A stretch of 64,000 bases of DNA from Aphrocallistes beatrix (lineage: Eukaryota > Porifera > Hexactinellida > Sceptrulophora > Aphrocallistidae). Within the stretch, counting starts at the first letter, position 1. Every line of letters begins with the position of its first letter. The stretch covers positions 186,001 through 250,000 of the forward strand of contig OY725504.1 in the NCBI GenBank assembly GCA_963281255.1, given 5' to 3'. Below the pieces are notes generated by a model that saw nothing but the letters and a program-made list of their open reading frames with translations, did no database searches and was not told where the DNA came from. Both the position numbers and the translations under genes were made by a program. Shown here in pieces: positions 12,171 through 24,124 of this stretch.

Positions 12171-12393
12171 AATGCAATTAGGTTATTAATTGTCATCTCA
12201 TCGTAATTGATCTGAACCCATTCTTACTTCTGTACTAGGAACACGAAGTTGTGTTCTCTATTGTGTATTTGATTTGAATTGTATATGGTCCATTCATAGC
12301 AGCGTATCTTACTATGGATATACACTTACAATTAGTTCTGTATAGTCTGAAGGAACTGCAAAGTTGCATCTTAATTAACTAATGGCGCTAGAT

Positions 12394-12478
12394 TTTTGCT
12401 AACTCATTTCCGATTAAGTCATTTTAGGCGGGGAAACCTTAGAAGTGTGGATATTTGCTATAAATAGAAATGACCCCA
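12394..12478 (+). repeat. GC-box/TATA short interspersed repeat, full copy
   Basis: An 85-bp unit with ordered blocks GCTAACTCATTTCCG, then TTAGGCGGGGAAACC, then GCTATAAATAGAAATGACCCC. The same blocks in the same order and spacing recur at 58350-58430 (+), 62562-62649 (-), 56221-56313 (-) and 25970-26050 (-). No terminal inverted repeat or poly(A) tail is evident. Confidence 0.7.
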
Positions 12479-12966
12479 TGTAATTTAAGGTTTATTATAA
12501 ATACCAAACTCCCCAATTTGTTGTCTAGTTCCTATTATAGATTGTGTACTGTGTCCGTACCGTATAGAGGGTTTTGAAACATATGGATTGATTGGTACCA
12601 AACTTAGTGTAGACATTCCTTATTTTGTGTAGATTTGTACTTATGGTAACGATTATTCATATTTTCACACCTTCCCAAAAAGTTGACACATTTTCTCATG
12701 GCATCATATTATATGGGTTTATCAATACAGTAGGTTTTAAATAGATTTCAGTTTTCTACTATAATTATCTCATCTCTATTATTAGCTTACTTGAATTTAT
12801 TTTTAGTTTTTGATACATTTTTTACTGCTCTCCTGTAACTAAGCAACCGGTGTGGCTTCCGACATTTTGTTTTTTAACCAACAAGCGCCAATCAGAATCA
12901 ATGAATTATTTTACAAAGATATTCCTTTTCAAAATGTTTTCTTGATGACTGGATACGAAACAAACA

Positions 12967-13000
12967 GGTATTATTATTATTATTATTATTAGTATTTATT
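12967..13000. repeat. (TTA)n microsatellite
   Basis: A short run of TTA triplets with one interruption. Confidence 0.8.
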
Positions 13001-14565
13001 AGAGTACACACATGATTGTTTACTAAACAAATATATATTCCTATTTTCTAGTAGAATAAACACTTTTCACAATCGGACCACTATAATATAGAAATAAAAA
13101 GGATTGTAATGGATGATGATTGAAATATGATTTCATTAAAAAATTAAACCTCGACTCAACTCAATTAAATATGAATAATACTTTCTTTAAGAGAATTTGT
13201 TTTCTCCAAATAAATCAGTCTAACAATTCTCTGAATACTCTATATGATGTAACGGTCTCGTTTGCAGTTTAAAAATTGTTTTCACAATTAAAAATACCAA
13301 ATCTGTTTACCTAGAATTTGTTAATGTTTCTACTTTCACAGAAACTAAGTTGCTAGTGACTCTTCACAAATAATTTCATTTAGACACTATAACGCGAGTC
13401 ATCATGATGTGGGTGTATCTGAGATTATGCAAGTTGCATGTGTCTCTGAATATGTCTAGTAGTACTGGCACTCCATCGAGTAACTTATTGACGAACTTTA
13501 GGAAAGTCAACTTTGTATTGAATGCAGTGGTGTGAGATTGTTCTGTGTTAGGTGGAATGCTCCTCTTAATTTGTTTGTTACTGAATTAGGAGAACGAAAT
13601 TATGATTATAAGTCTGGTATAGGCATCTTTCGACGATTCTAATATTAGAATAATTGCTAATATGAAAAATATATTCTACACATGCGTGACTAAAGATTGT
13701 TTGTTGGCAATGAATGAAAATAAAGTCTACAATTTTATTTAAAAAATACGTAATTTCTTACTAAAACTGTAAAACTAAGAGATTTTGTGGATATATTTCT
13801 CGCATAAAATTTCCTAAATTTCTAAAGAACATTTTGCTATTGTTGTTGTTGTTTTTCTGGATACAATAATTGAGAACTAACTAATTTAAGAAGTCAATAA
13901 TTGACAAAAACTAAAGTAAAATTCATTAATTTCAGACATTATAGATTCATGAATCAGGAAAGAGAGTATGGAACTTGAGATGATTTCAGTATAATTGAGT
14001 CAAAAACATGTTTTTAAGGAAGTTGAAAGGTTAACTTTCTAGAATAGACAATTTCAAAAGTGTTTAATGGCAATGGTCAAGACAATGATTTGGGGGGTCA
14101 TTGTAATATAATTATTATATGCTTTAATAACATAATCACAAACTCACAGTATACTCTGTTCCCTCATAAACAGAATTGTTTACTTAAGAGCTAGAGAGCA
14201 TGAGATCATACACTTCCTACACCATTATATACTACTATATCTCTACACGGCGATGTTTTGTCTCGAACTTTCCAAGACATATGTTGTATCCTTCATATAT
14301 GAATAACATTTGCCCACACGCTATCTGCTCACGTACACTTACACTGTGCTAACTGCCTATACTTCATGATAATTGATAAAATGTCAATCTACTCTACTAT
14401 ACAATTGACCTTAAGTTCTGAGAAGAGGTGCCTACTTAACGCCAGGTTTTTAAACCGATAAGGGTAAACATATATGTTTTCTCCAACACCATGTTTGTTG
14501 ACTCGATGCGATAACATTAAGGACATGCTAGATGTATGTGGTTGCTCAAAACATGGTTGGTAGTG

Positions 14566-14574
14566 TATATATAG
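14566..14574 (+). promoter_or_regulatory. TATA-like box of the unknown four-exon gene
   Basis: TATATATAG lies 28 bp upstream of the ATG at 14602. Standard TATA-to-start spacing would put initiation only a few bases before the ATG, implying a near-leaderless mRNA. Confidence 0.5.
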
Positions 14575-14601
14575 CTGAGGTATTGCCTGTGATTATAACT
14601 T

Positions 14602-16606
14602 ATGATGAGTAGAGATCTGAACGCTTATGACTGTAATGGCGTGTACTTGAGCGGAAACGACGGAAAAATATTTAAATTGGATGATGTGTTAGGGAACAAA
14701 TCACGGCTAATTTTGACTCTGCCGTGTACCGAGCCAGATGAGATGATGATGGTAACCCAACCGGAACAAAGGTATGTGTTCTGTTACATGATATTTTAAA
14801 GCATTTTATTGAAGTAATGTTATTACGTATGTATATATTTAGTTCCAATTCTTTCATAACAACACAGACCAATACAGGAATGAGTTCCATGCTTCCTCAG
14901 TGTTCAAATATCCTCCAAATAATTCCCACACCTCAATACACGACCACTCTAACACCCCACGTGGTTTATTCCTCCCAATTCACACCTCAGTTCGCAACAG
15001 CTGTTCAGAGTAGCACTAACCTCGTTAACACACAAGATCCATATATTGTAGCTGACGAATCCTCTAACACAGAGGAAGATGTGAGTTTGATATTTGTCTA
15101 TTTGTTTATTCTAGAAAGTTGTTGTTGCTATTTTTCTTCTGTTCACTACAAATCAAATCCTATTATTTCCACAGAAATGTCTAATATCCATAGAATAAGG
15201 TATTCCTAGACAATCAATTTTATTTGTTTACTTTGAATGAATCCATATTAAAATGGGTCGAGTGTCGAAATGGTATTTTAGCTACCTGCAATAATAATCC
15301 GAATTAAAATCCTTCTGGAAATTAATAATAGCAATATTAAGATTTTGAATTCTTGTAGTAACACTATACTATTAAGGGATCAAATTTAAGTTAATTAGAT
15401 ATATTCAATTTCAAACTGTCAGTGACTACCTCATAATCCATCTCATATATCCAAACGAAAATCCCCTTTCTAATTAATGTAGCATCAATTTAGACAAACA
15501 ACTTACAAAAGGTGTTAAAATATTTACATTTATCTCTGCTACATGTGTTATATTTACTCATTTTAGGAGTATCCCAGCAACCAATCGATTCCTTCGGATT
15601 CCACCCCTGAGAAGACAGGAGCTAGTCATGTGCTGCAAGTATTGACAGAATCTGCGAAGTCGCAAGCGGAAGATTTCGTGACACAGTTGCACTCCATCAT
15701 CACCACCCCCATGAACCCGTGCCACTCTACCCAGGAAGCACTCGACCCAAAAGAGGTGAGACATTTAATAGCCAATCAGTGTCGAGGATTGGTGAGGCTT
15801 TAATATGGGTGAAACGATATAATTTTGAATCGGACACATCGAGACACAATTCTAACACTGTGTCTTTATGCGTATAACTCTAAAAATGTTAGCTTATTTT
15901 TCAACTCGACACCATCAGTAAATTGATCCTGAAAATTTTTGTGAAATATTAAATTTAAATGGATGGGCATGCCTAATTTCCGGGACGGGACGGAATCATC
16001 CCGAAAATCTAGGTACCTAGTTTCCGGGACGGGACGAGTCAAGATGCCTAATCTCCGGGACGAGATGCCGTCCCGTCCCGGAAATTAGGCATGCCCAAAT
16101 AGATTGTTTATTCAACTTGCTTGTTGTCATTTTCGTTGTTGTTGTTGTTGTTGTTGTTTCTCGTTCCGGAATGTTTAAATGGTTCATTGAATAACACTTC
16201 CGTACATTTAATAATATTTTGTTGTAAGACAAAACTAAGCATCCTAATGCCACTAGTCTGATAGGCAACTCTATTATAACCACTGAATTCATGACTGAAT
16301 TAATTAGTATAATTGAGGTAATCCTAGCAAGTTCATTATTTGTCATCTCTCAATTGATAGTCATGAAGTGAATCTAGACAGAAGCAATAACAGTGGGTGT
16401 ATCCATATTCTAGTCTCACTCCTATAGACACTGATATTGCTCTGATTAATTAGGTGATGAAATTCTATCACATGCTGCCGGAGGAAAAGAAAGTTTTCAA
16501 GACGAAGCGCACCAAATACCGCAAGTACAGCCTAGCAACGGAGTTTCAGATGTTCAGACGTTCTGGCGTGGCCAGTGAGCAACAAGAGAGTACTCAGGTG
16601 CAGTGA
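14602..16606 (+). CDS. unrecognised Ser/Thr/Gln-rich protein, four exons
   Basis: I do not recognise this protein. Four exons join in frame through GT..AG introns: 14602-14771, 14843-15080, 15567-15755 and 16454-16606, giving about 249 residues. The first intron is 71 nt, and only the acceptor at 14842 restores the frame (phase 2). Exon 2 encodes a low-complexity Ser/Thr/Gln/Pro segment (for example IIPTPQYTTTLTPH) ending in an acidic SSNTEED. Exon 3 is more helical (VLQVLTESAKSQAEDF). Exon 4 is strikingly basic and aromatic (KVFKTKRTKYRKYSL, then EFQMFRRSG). The composition resembles a nuclear regulatory protein with a nuclear localisation signal, but that is inference. Intron 3 carries a 134-bp perfect-ended inverted repeat. 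It is convergent with the MYLIP-like gene, with about 360 bp between stop codons. Start choice: ATG at 14602 or 14605, both just downstream of a TATA box. Confidence 0.68.
15964..16097. repeat. MITE with 30-bp perfect GC-rich terminal inverted repeats
   Basis: TGGGCATGCCTAATTTCC followed by GGGACGGGACGG (15964-15993) is the exact reverse complement of 16068-16097. Three more copies of the GGGACGGGAC or GGGACGAG motif lie between. It is much richer in G and C than its surroundings and sits in intron 3 of the unknown gene. A transposon origin is likely; no target duplication was established. Confidence 0.75.
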
Positions 16607-16967
16607 CGTCTTTGATAAATTCCTTTCAAAGCGCTTTGTTTATGTTGAATTCTATTTTTAGAAGACGGCATTTACAGTTATGGAACTTGCTTTATGTTGT
16701 TTATTTTTTATTTTTTATTTTTTATTTTATGTAAGCTTTATCGATAAAAGCTTTTGCTTAATTAAGCTTGTTTGCTATTGTGTATTGTGCATGAACATAT
16801 CTGTGCTATATTTCACTAGACTATACTAAGTGCGGGATACGTAATTAATGAATAGACTTACTTTTAATCAAGTCTGTTTAATCCCTGGTGTAACACACTG
16901 TCTAGACAGTTCAGAATTGTCGAGTTCTAAGATTGTACAGTGTCCGTAGTTCTGTGTTGTTAGTTCG
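16607..16967. other. convergent 3' intergenic spacer
   Basis: Lies between the stop codons of two converging genes. It holds a (TTTTTTA)-type run near 16705-16728 and no open frame of note. Both genes must terminate transcription here or overlap. Confidence 0.6.
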
Positions 16968-19900
16968 TTAGTTGAGTGGCGTGATCAGAGGTGTCAAGTG
17001 GCTCAGTTTGACGTCACCTCTGCACACAGGACAGTTGCTCAGCTTGAATAGGCACTCCGCGCATGTCACTGCATGTCCACAGTCCTTGAACACGACAGAC
17101 ACAAAACTGTCGTAGCAGAGTTTGCACTGAGAGCCCAGTAGCGTCCCCTCTCTTTCCACCTCGACAGAAGGCAGTCCCTTCAAGAAGCTGACTCTCGGCG
17201 CGCTGAGTTGGCCTAGCAGGTCGCTGTAGCTCTCTTTCATGTTGCGTAGCAGGTCGTAGGTGTACACGGTGTGGCGGGCCTCAGACTTGGTCCAGGACAG
17301 GCATTGCTTGGTCGCGACTTCGTCTTTGATCTGGTCTATGACGCTGTCGGACAGATAGAACGTCGCTCTCTCTGCCAGGACTCGGAACAGCTCGATTGAG
17401 ATGAAAGGGGTTAGACCGCCGATCATCAGCTTCCTGCCTGGGGGCACCGATTCCTCTCCCTCCTCCTCCTCTTCCTCCTCTCTCAGATGCACCACACAGT
17501 AGCCCTTGTTGGTGCGCTGTAGGTTCTCCACCAGTCCGATATGGAAGCTACACACACAGTTCAACACTGCTTACTACGCACAGCAAAGGTCGGATACCAA
17601 CCATCTACCTAATCTACCGTACTGTACGACTGTGACACTGAGTTCAGCTAAATAATCACTGATAGCCCTGCGTATCAGTAGAAATGCCAATGCACAATAG
17701 ACTCAGACCAATTTCGAACGTATTAAGCTTCTAAGCTGAATAAGGAAATGGCTGTCAAATTGTTCAAATTGTTGTCACGTGACACAAGACACAGTTCGAG
17801 TATTTACTTAGAATTCGGATCTGTCATACCATATTGGTGCGCTTCGTAGCATAAATAGCATAGGTTTCAGTTGATGACGTGTAGGATTCCTAGTGTTCGG
17901 ACGCTGATAGGAACTCACCTGTACATCTCTTCTCCTGTGCGTGTGCAGATGTACACGTACTCGGGTCCTATTCCCATCTCCACAGGGATGCTATGGCTTC
18001 CCTCTCCCTCTGACGTCATCAAGATGTTGAGGTGTCTGTACCATTGCATTCCATACTCCTTGTTGTCACTCAGGACTGCGAGACAGCGTTGAATGCACAC
18101 CTAGTACATCGTATCAATTATTCTACTCAGTGAGGTTGAAATGTATGTATTAGATTATTATTATGAAACACACCATGTTTGCTGTGTACAAACTCTCAGT
18201 AAATCCACCGAGGATCCTTGGTGACATGGTAACGAGATTATATTATCTATTTTCCTAATGCTATGAGTGGGAGTTTGCATTTCTCAATTTGGAAATAAAA
18301 CCATTGAAAATGGGAAAGGGCATTAAAATTATATCACCATTTATGGCTCTAATATTGGAAGTATTTGGTGCATTGGAACAGTTAATAATTATTTATTTTC
18401 TACCTGTCTGGTTAGCTCTTTGAGGGATCTGTGTTTCTGGGAGAGACACGTAACGAACAATGTCTCTGTCCCTTCCTTGAGGTTGGTGGGGATAAACTCT
18501 CCGTAGTCTCTCTGTCCAGAGTGGAATTCCACAGACCCGATCTCTGCCTGCGCAATGAATCCACTCACAGAAATCTGATCCTGGATTGATAGGCTGAATC
18601 CTCCCTTCAGATACTTAGCCTTCACTTCACCGTAGTAAACATTCCTAGAGAAAACGTTTGTTTTATCCGTGAGTATATTCGGGAATCGTTTCAGCTATCC
18701 TAAAGTCTATTTTCAAATCTCAATATTATTTGAATATTGTGCAATTAATTGAATGCAGAATGGCTGAGTTTCCTTAGCAACCAGACGTAATCCAATTATG
18801 TGTTGTTTTCAACATTTATGAAATCGTATAAATGGATGGATATATGTTGAAATTTTATGATAAGATAGTACGTTAGTTAATTACAATACGTAGGTAGGAA
18901 GTATTAGTTGTCGGTTTAATTTGTAAATTTTGATGTGTAGTATTTCTTATCTGTGTCTGACCAGCATACACAATTGCTGTAAATTGCTGACGCTGTTAAA
19001 GTTTGAATTACATACTTGGTCATAATTAACAAACTTGATAATTAGAACTATCCAATCATCTGATTAAAATTAAACCAGGTTTGTCAAGGTGTCAATTTTA
19101 TATCAGCTGATGAGTGGTGAGTTGAACTGGTAGTTAAACAGAATGATATTACGTTGATTGGAATGCAACTGGTTGAAATCTTCCTTTATTTTGCTCTGTT
19201 ATTGTCATTGTATCATAATTATCTACTAGTATGTTACATTGATGACGATACTTTGAAGATTCTATTCATCTATTTCATAACATGGATAGATATGTGTGTG
19301 ATATATTCTTGTGGTTAAACTTGCTTAGTGCGATATTCTAGATTTTCTTTACATCAAGGAATATTTGATCTTTCAAAAAAGATCCCTTTGCAGATATACA
19401 TGATTATGTTAAAAATATACTTTCAAGTTTGTGGATTCAAACTATGCGCTATCCTCCAAAATATTGTTCTATACAATTATTTAAATTCTGAATACAAGTA
19501 AGCGAAACAAGTTCCTTCATTCAAATTGATGGGGTATGTCGGTTGTTAGGACTTTGGAATATTTATCTAGATAGCTACGGGATATTTAGTTGATAAGCAT
19601 TAACCTAGCTGTACTCAAGGATAAATTCACTTTATACTCTTCTTACTTCGAGTTGTAATGGAAGTTCATTGGAAAAGTGTTTTGAGGAAAGTTTTATTAT
19701 CTTTTCAGATTAAATTCGTTAGACTCGTTGCTTATCAAATATTACTTAGCTGAATTGAAACCTCAAATAAAGTGATTAGAGAGTATAACTGATACGGGAG
19801 GTTGAGAAAATGATACTCCCTCTTAATTAATGAGTAGCTTATTCTACAATATGATATTGGAATAAATTATTGGCTTCTCTTTCTTATTTAGTATTACCTA

Positions 19901-20450
19901 GATGATTACAGAAATCGTCATGGTTTTTAGTTATTTCCACGAAGTCAATTCAGCAGATTTCTTAATTAATTCATGTGATCGCTGATTTAACCATATTCTA
20001 ACCGACTAACTAAACTAATCAGCACAGTTAACTTCTTAAAATTCCAACTTACTTTGCTCCTTCCGTGAAAACCATCTGAGGGTGAAGATAGTATTTGACA
20101 CGAAAGTAGAATTTGTAGAAATCATGATGTCTCTTTCCATTCGGTCTCGGACCAATTTCTTCATAGATCGTGTTTTTCAGGTTTATCCACAACCATTCTC
20201 CTCTTCGTCCGATATACTGAAGGCCAAAGGAGTCTGTCTCTAGAATTTCATTGATCTTACAGGTCTTTTCTAGAATTTCTCTTCCACGAATCTTTTTAGG
20301 TTTACGGAGAGTTAATCCGATAATTTGTTTATCCGGAAAACTGATATAGTAATTTTGCATTTCGTGTTTTTTCGAAATATTTCCGTCTTTTAAATTATCG
20401 AACTTTTCCATTCCATTTTCCAATTTAACATTATTTATCTGTGACGTCAT
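16968..20450 (-). CDS. MYLIP/IDOL-like FERM-RING E3 ubiquitin ligase
   Basis: Predicted RING-type E3 ubiquitin ligase with an N-terminal FERM domain, the architecture of MYLIP (IDOL), which in vertebrates binds cytoplasmic tails of LDL-receptor family proteins and promotes their degradation. Four exons join in frame: 20450-20053, 18644-18404, 18100-17919 and 17547-16968, about 466 residues (vertebrate MYLIP 445). Exon 1 carries the F1 lobe with DSFGLQYIGRRGEWLWINL and YFRVKYYLHP; exon 2 the F2 lobe; exon 3 has EYGMQWYRH, matching the F2/F3 region; exon 4 completes F3, with an acidic EEEEEEEGEE insertion, and ends in a C3HC4 RING (CKLCYD, CGHAVTCAEC, CPVCRGD). All RING ligands are visible. The N-terminus is about 45 residues longer than vertebrate MYLIP; I choose the ATG at 20450, just below a TATA box. 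Confident at family level; a separate ERM-RING paralogue cannot be excluded. Confidence 0.92.
18645..20052 (-). other. intron 1 of the MYLIP-like gene
   Basis: A 1.4-kb AT-rich intron bounded by GTAAGT at 20052 and CTAG at 18645. I see no nested gene or repeat family member in it. Confidence 0.8.
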
Positions 20451-20500
20451 AATCAATTGTAAAATACAAAAATAAAAATGTTTCTAGGCTCAGCTCACCT

Positions 20501-20507
20501 TTTTATA
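20501..20507 (-). promoter_or_regulatory. TATA box and upstream CCAAT element of the MYLIP-like gene
   Basis: On the minus strand GTATAAAAAGG lies about 55 bp upstream of the ATG. A CCAAT-box core (TGATTGGAC on the minus strand, plus-strand GTCCAATCA) sits about 20 bp further upstream. This is the clearest TATA/CCAAT pair in the window. Confidence 0.6.
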
Positions 20508-20519
20508 CTTTTCTTGTCT

Positions 20520-23500
20520 GTCACTGTCCAATCAGATTTCAAGTTTCATAAACGCACCTCTGTTTCCGAAACCTGCAATTTGATTGGTTTCCCAATTAAA
20601 ATTTTGTATTGTGTTTATTTGGCTGTTCTGTTTAGCAGTTAGCACACTTTTTTTCAAAATGTTTATATCAAAATGTTTGTATTTGTTTATCAATAATGCT
20701 TCCTTGTAGGTGCATTGTTCAAAATAAAATATTTCCTTCAGAGAATGAGATTAGTTTTACTGACGAAAAGCAGTTCCCTCAATTCATTAACCTTGGAATT
20801 GGAAAACTTTTGCATTTTGCGTATTTGCTTAGTTACTCCTTAGGAATTTAGACAGTAGGACATTAAACCACCTACAACACACCACTCAAATTTTTGATAT
20901 CAAAAATACTTACTATTAAGCAAATGTCCTTGTAATTACGCACGAGACATCTCATCTCTCATCTAATCGCTTTTCCTGCTTAATTACTAAAATGAGGTCT
21001 GCCAGCATTCTGATTTAGCCGATGTCGTTAATTCTTAGGTTTCCTTCAAATGATATGATTCCCCAACCAGGTTACATCATCTTATGCAAATATTTACATA
21101 TATTACAGCTACAAGTTACTTAATACATATGCCTTTTTAAGAATTCTAATCGTGTTTCACGTAGACAAATGCAATTACATTTTTCAGAATTCTGAAAGTT
21201 TGGAAAATGCATATCAAAAACCGAAAATTGCTTATTTATTCGCAGATAAATAATTCATTACAACTGAGAACTGAATATTTGGTGACGGAATTGTCGTTTG
21301 GAACTTAGGTTATACATCAATTCAACATATTTAAGTTGGCATCATATACCCATGTAGTGTCTCTGTCTGATGTTATGACTATCGAATACATTGTATTACC
21401 AAGCACGTGTGTTCAGTATCATAATTAATTATCAGGCCCCGTAATCAATATGATGCTAATGGTACAGGTGCAAATAACACGGGGAGAGAGAGAAGAATTT
21501 ATTTAGTACTGTATGTAATATCATATACACATTCTAATGGTGGATATTTTGAAAGAATGAAAAATATTTCAAATTGTCCTCTAAAGCTAATATGAAAATA
21601 GATTTTGCAATCATGACCAATCAACGTATGGCCTCCAAGAGGTGGAGTTTGATTGGGCAAGACTCGAATAATTTGCTCACTTCCCTCCAGATACTAGGAA
21701 TTTCAAATTCACAAAACCTAACATTACAACAAACTTTTTATATTACATGCTTGATAGGAAAATATTTTATTGGGCAAGACTATTTTAAAAACACCGTTCC
21801 AATTATTGTCCTTTAAGGATCTAAAAAGATCTAATTGTTAGCTAGAATGAGACGAATTAACAACATTACACAATATCAAATTGCAAGTATGTCATTACAT
21901 TATTTCCGTTACGCTAATGCCTTATAGCACTTTCATTGAATCAATTATGTCAAGAAACAGAATATTTTCGTTGTTTTCGCTCTGTTTTCGCTCTGTTTTT
22001 GAGCAAACTTTGAGTTCATTGATTGCATTGTCGTTTAATGGACAGAAACTACTAATTATAATTTGTAATAAGCCAAATTAATATTTTTATTCTTCGTATC
22101 GATTTCATTATGTCTGCCGTTGATTAGTAGAAATTATCACGAGTTGACGTACAACTGAGTTATGTTATTTGTTATTCAAACTTTCTAAACGGCTGTGTCT
22201 CTTTCAGCCACAATTTTGTGTCGTTATACCTGTCAGGATAAACCCTAGCTACCTGAGTTGTCCTGTGGAATTCTAAAAATCATTATTTTCGAAAAATCGC
22301 ATTTGTGCGATGATGTTTCAAAATTTCCTTTAATTCTCGCCTCATCATCCAACAATAAAATATCCCAAAATAGTATCAGACAGCCTAAAAATGACAATTT
22401 TTAAGTCGAGTTTTTAAGATTGTTTCACTCAATATCTTAATAATTATGGCTAAAAGACCTCACACGATTAGTGGTGATTGTTAGTTGTCGGTATTTTCTT
22501 TTGTATTTATTGGATTCGTCTCGTATATAACTCTCCATTATGAACAATTAGTATCCTTATTTCTGACGTTATTAACCAATGAAATTCTAGTTCATCCTTC
22601 AAAACCATCAGAATACTCATTCTTGTAGACAAACACGTTCTATTTTAAGAACGTACAACACAGTTACATCCTTCGGTATCGCAAAGATTTCCGTTGGTTT
22701 GATTCTATTCATCGCTAAGTCTTTTTCAATGCTTTTATTATGCAAATATTCTCATAGCTGTGACCCCAGATCATAAACTGTCCAATGAAATCATCCAAAT
22801 AATAGGAATTTTTGGTTTCCTTCGCTTCGCAACGTGGCTCATTCAAGACACATGATTGGTGACCGCCAATTAAATAATTATAAATTATTAGACAAGGAAC
22901 GATAGCATTTTTTTGAATTGATCTTTGATTGATGAGAATTTGGTGTGGTCGTTTATCAGCGGTTAAAGATATAATGAGTCAATTCACATTTCAAATAACC
23001 ACTCATTTCACAGATGGATTTCTCCAACTGCTAGCTAATATTCTAATTGATTAATTGAGTGAATTTGCAGATTTATTGAATGTATATTTGACACTAATTA
23101 TACTGAATATTCTGATCGGAAGTTTAATAGCGACCACGATATTGAAACATCTGCCTTTTGGGACTTTTCAAATGTAAAGAAATTTCATGGAAATTTCCTC
23201 CTCCTACTCGAATGTGACTCTTAACATTTAAGTAATTCAAATCTACAAACTACCGTATTGCTTCGAATAAGCGCCCGGGCGCTTATTTATTTCGTGCACC
23301 CTTTAGACCCGGCGCTTATTCAAACCGGCGCTTATTCAAGCCCCGGCGCTTATTTATTTCATTCGCTATTTTGACCCGGCGCTCTTTTTTTTGTTTACTA
23401 CATTGACTGGCACTTTTATTTTTTCCACAACTGAGAATTAGTTCTATTAAAAAAGGATAATGTAATGTTTCAAAAAGCACTTGTACGCGTATCTATGCCA

Positions 23501-24124
23501 CTACTGAGAATACTAGTTTGATATGATGTTCAGAGAACTAAAATGCCCCGGCGCTTATTCAAGCCCCGGCGCTTATTCGAGCCCCGGCGCTTATTTATTT
23601 CGCTCACCCTTTAGACCCGGCGCTTATTCAAACCGGCGCTTATTCAGGGAAATACGGTAATTGGAAGTATCGGTCCTAACAGTTCCATCTTATTTCGATT
23701 TAATTAATAGCTGGCAACTCCTGATATGTATAAATTTAAATAATGGATACAGACTTAGATTTGAATTCTAGTTTGTCAGGCATTTCTAAGGACTGATGTC
23801 CGTTCCAAATAATCTTAGAATAATTATTGATCGATTTTGTCTACTGAAAACCTCAATTCACCTGACCGATTTTTGCCCAAAATAGAATTTTAAGATTATT
23901 AATGCAACAACAGAATTTTCTCGGAATTTAATTTATTATGTATTTTAGCTATTTTTAACTCTTGCTCACATAAGCATCCTTAGCAACCGATTTATTATTA
24001 AAATATGTTATTGTACCCTCGCCAACCAATCAAAGTGTAGTGAATTTTATAAATTATTCTTTAATGTTTTCTAAATTAAACAAATAATGATTTGAAATAT
24101 TTTGATATGAAGTTAAACAAATAT
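20520..24124. other. intergenic, no gene recognised
   Basis: About 3.6 kb. The only clear structure is the GCGCTTATTC inverted-repeat element at 23253-23657. Several CCAATCA heptamers are scattered here. Open frames at 21574-21816 and 21881-22081 have no recognisable content. Confidence 0.55.
23253..23657. repeat. MITE with CCGTATT ends and GCGCTTATTC subterminal repeats
   Basis: The ends read TACCGTATTGCTTCGAATAA and CAGGGAAATACGGTA, inverted and flanked by TA. Inside, GGCGCTTATTC or its complement recurs many times in blocks near both ends, around an AT-rich centre. Clustered subterminal repeats are typical of transposase-binding arrays. About 405 bp and non-coding. Confidence 0.78.

Larger units (their letters stand above)
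10837..14565. other. intergenic, no gene recognised
   Basis: About 3.7 kb between the phosphodiesterase and the unknown four-exon gene. It holds an (AAAC)n run, a (TTA)n run and two members of the GC-box/TATA short repeat family (listed separately). Open frames at 11578-11772 (+) and 11859-12047 (-) are isolated and show no recognisable domain, so I do not call them. Confidence 0.55.

Noticed and set aside
21574-21816. 80-codon open frame
   Set aside because: No recognisable motif, no promoter or splice context, and an AT-rich codon pattern typical of chance frames.
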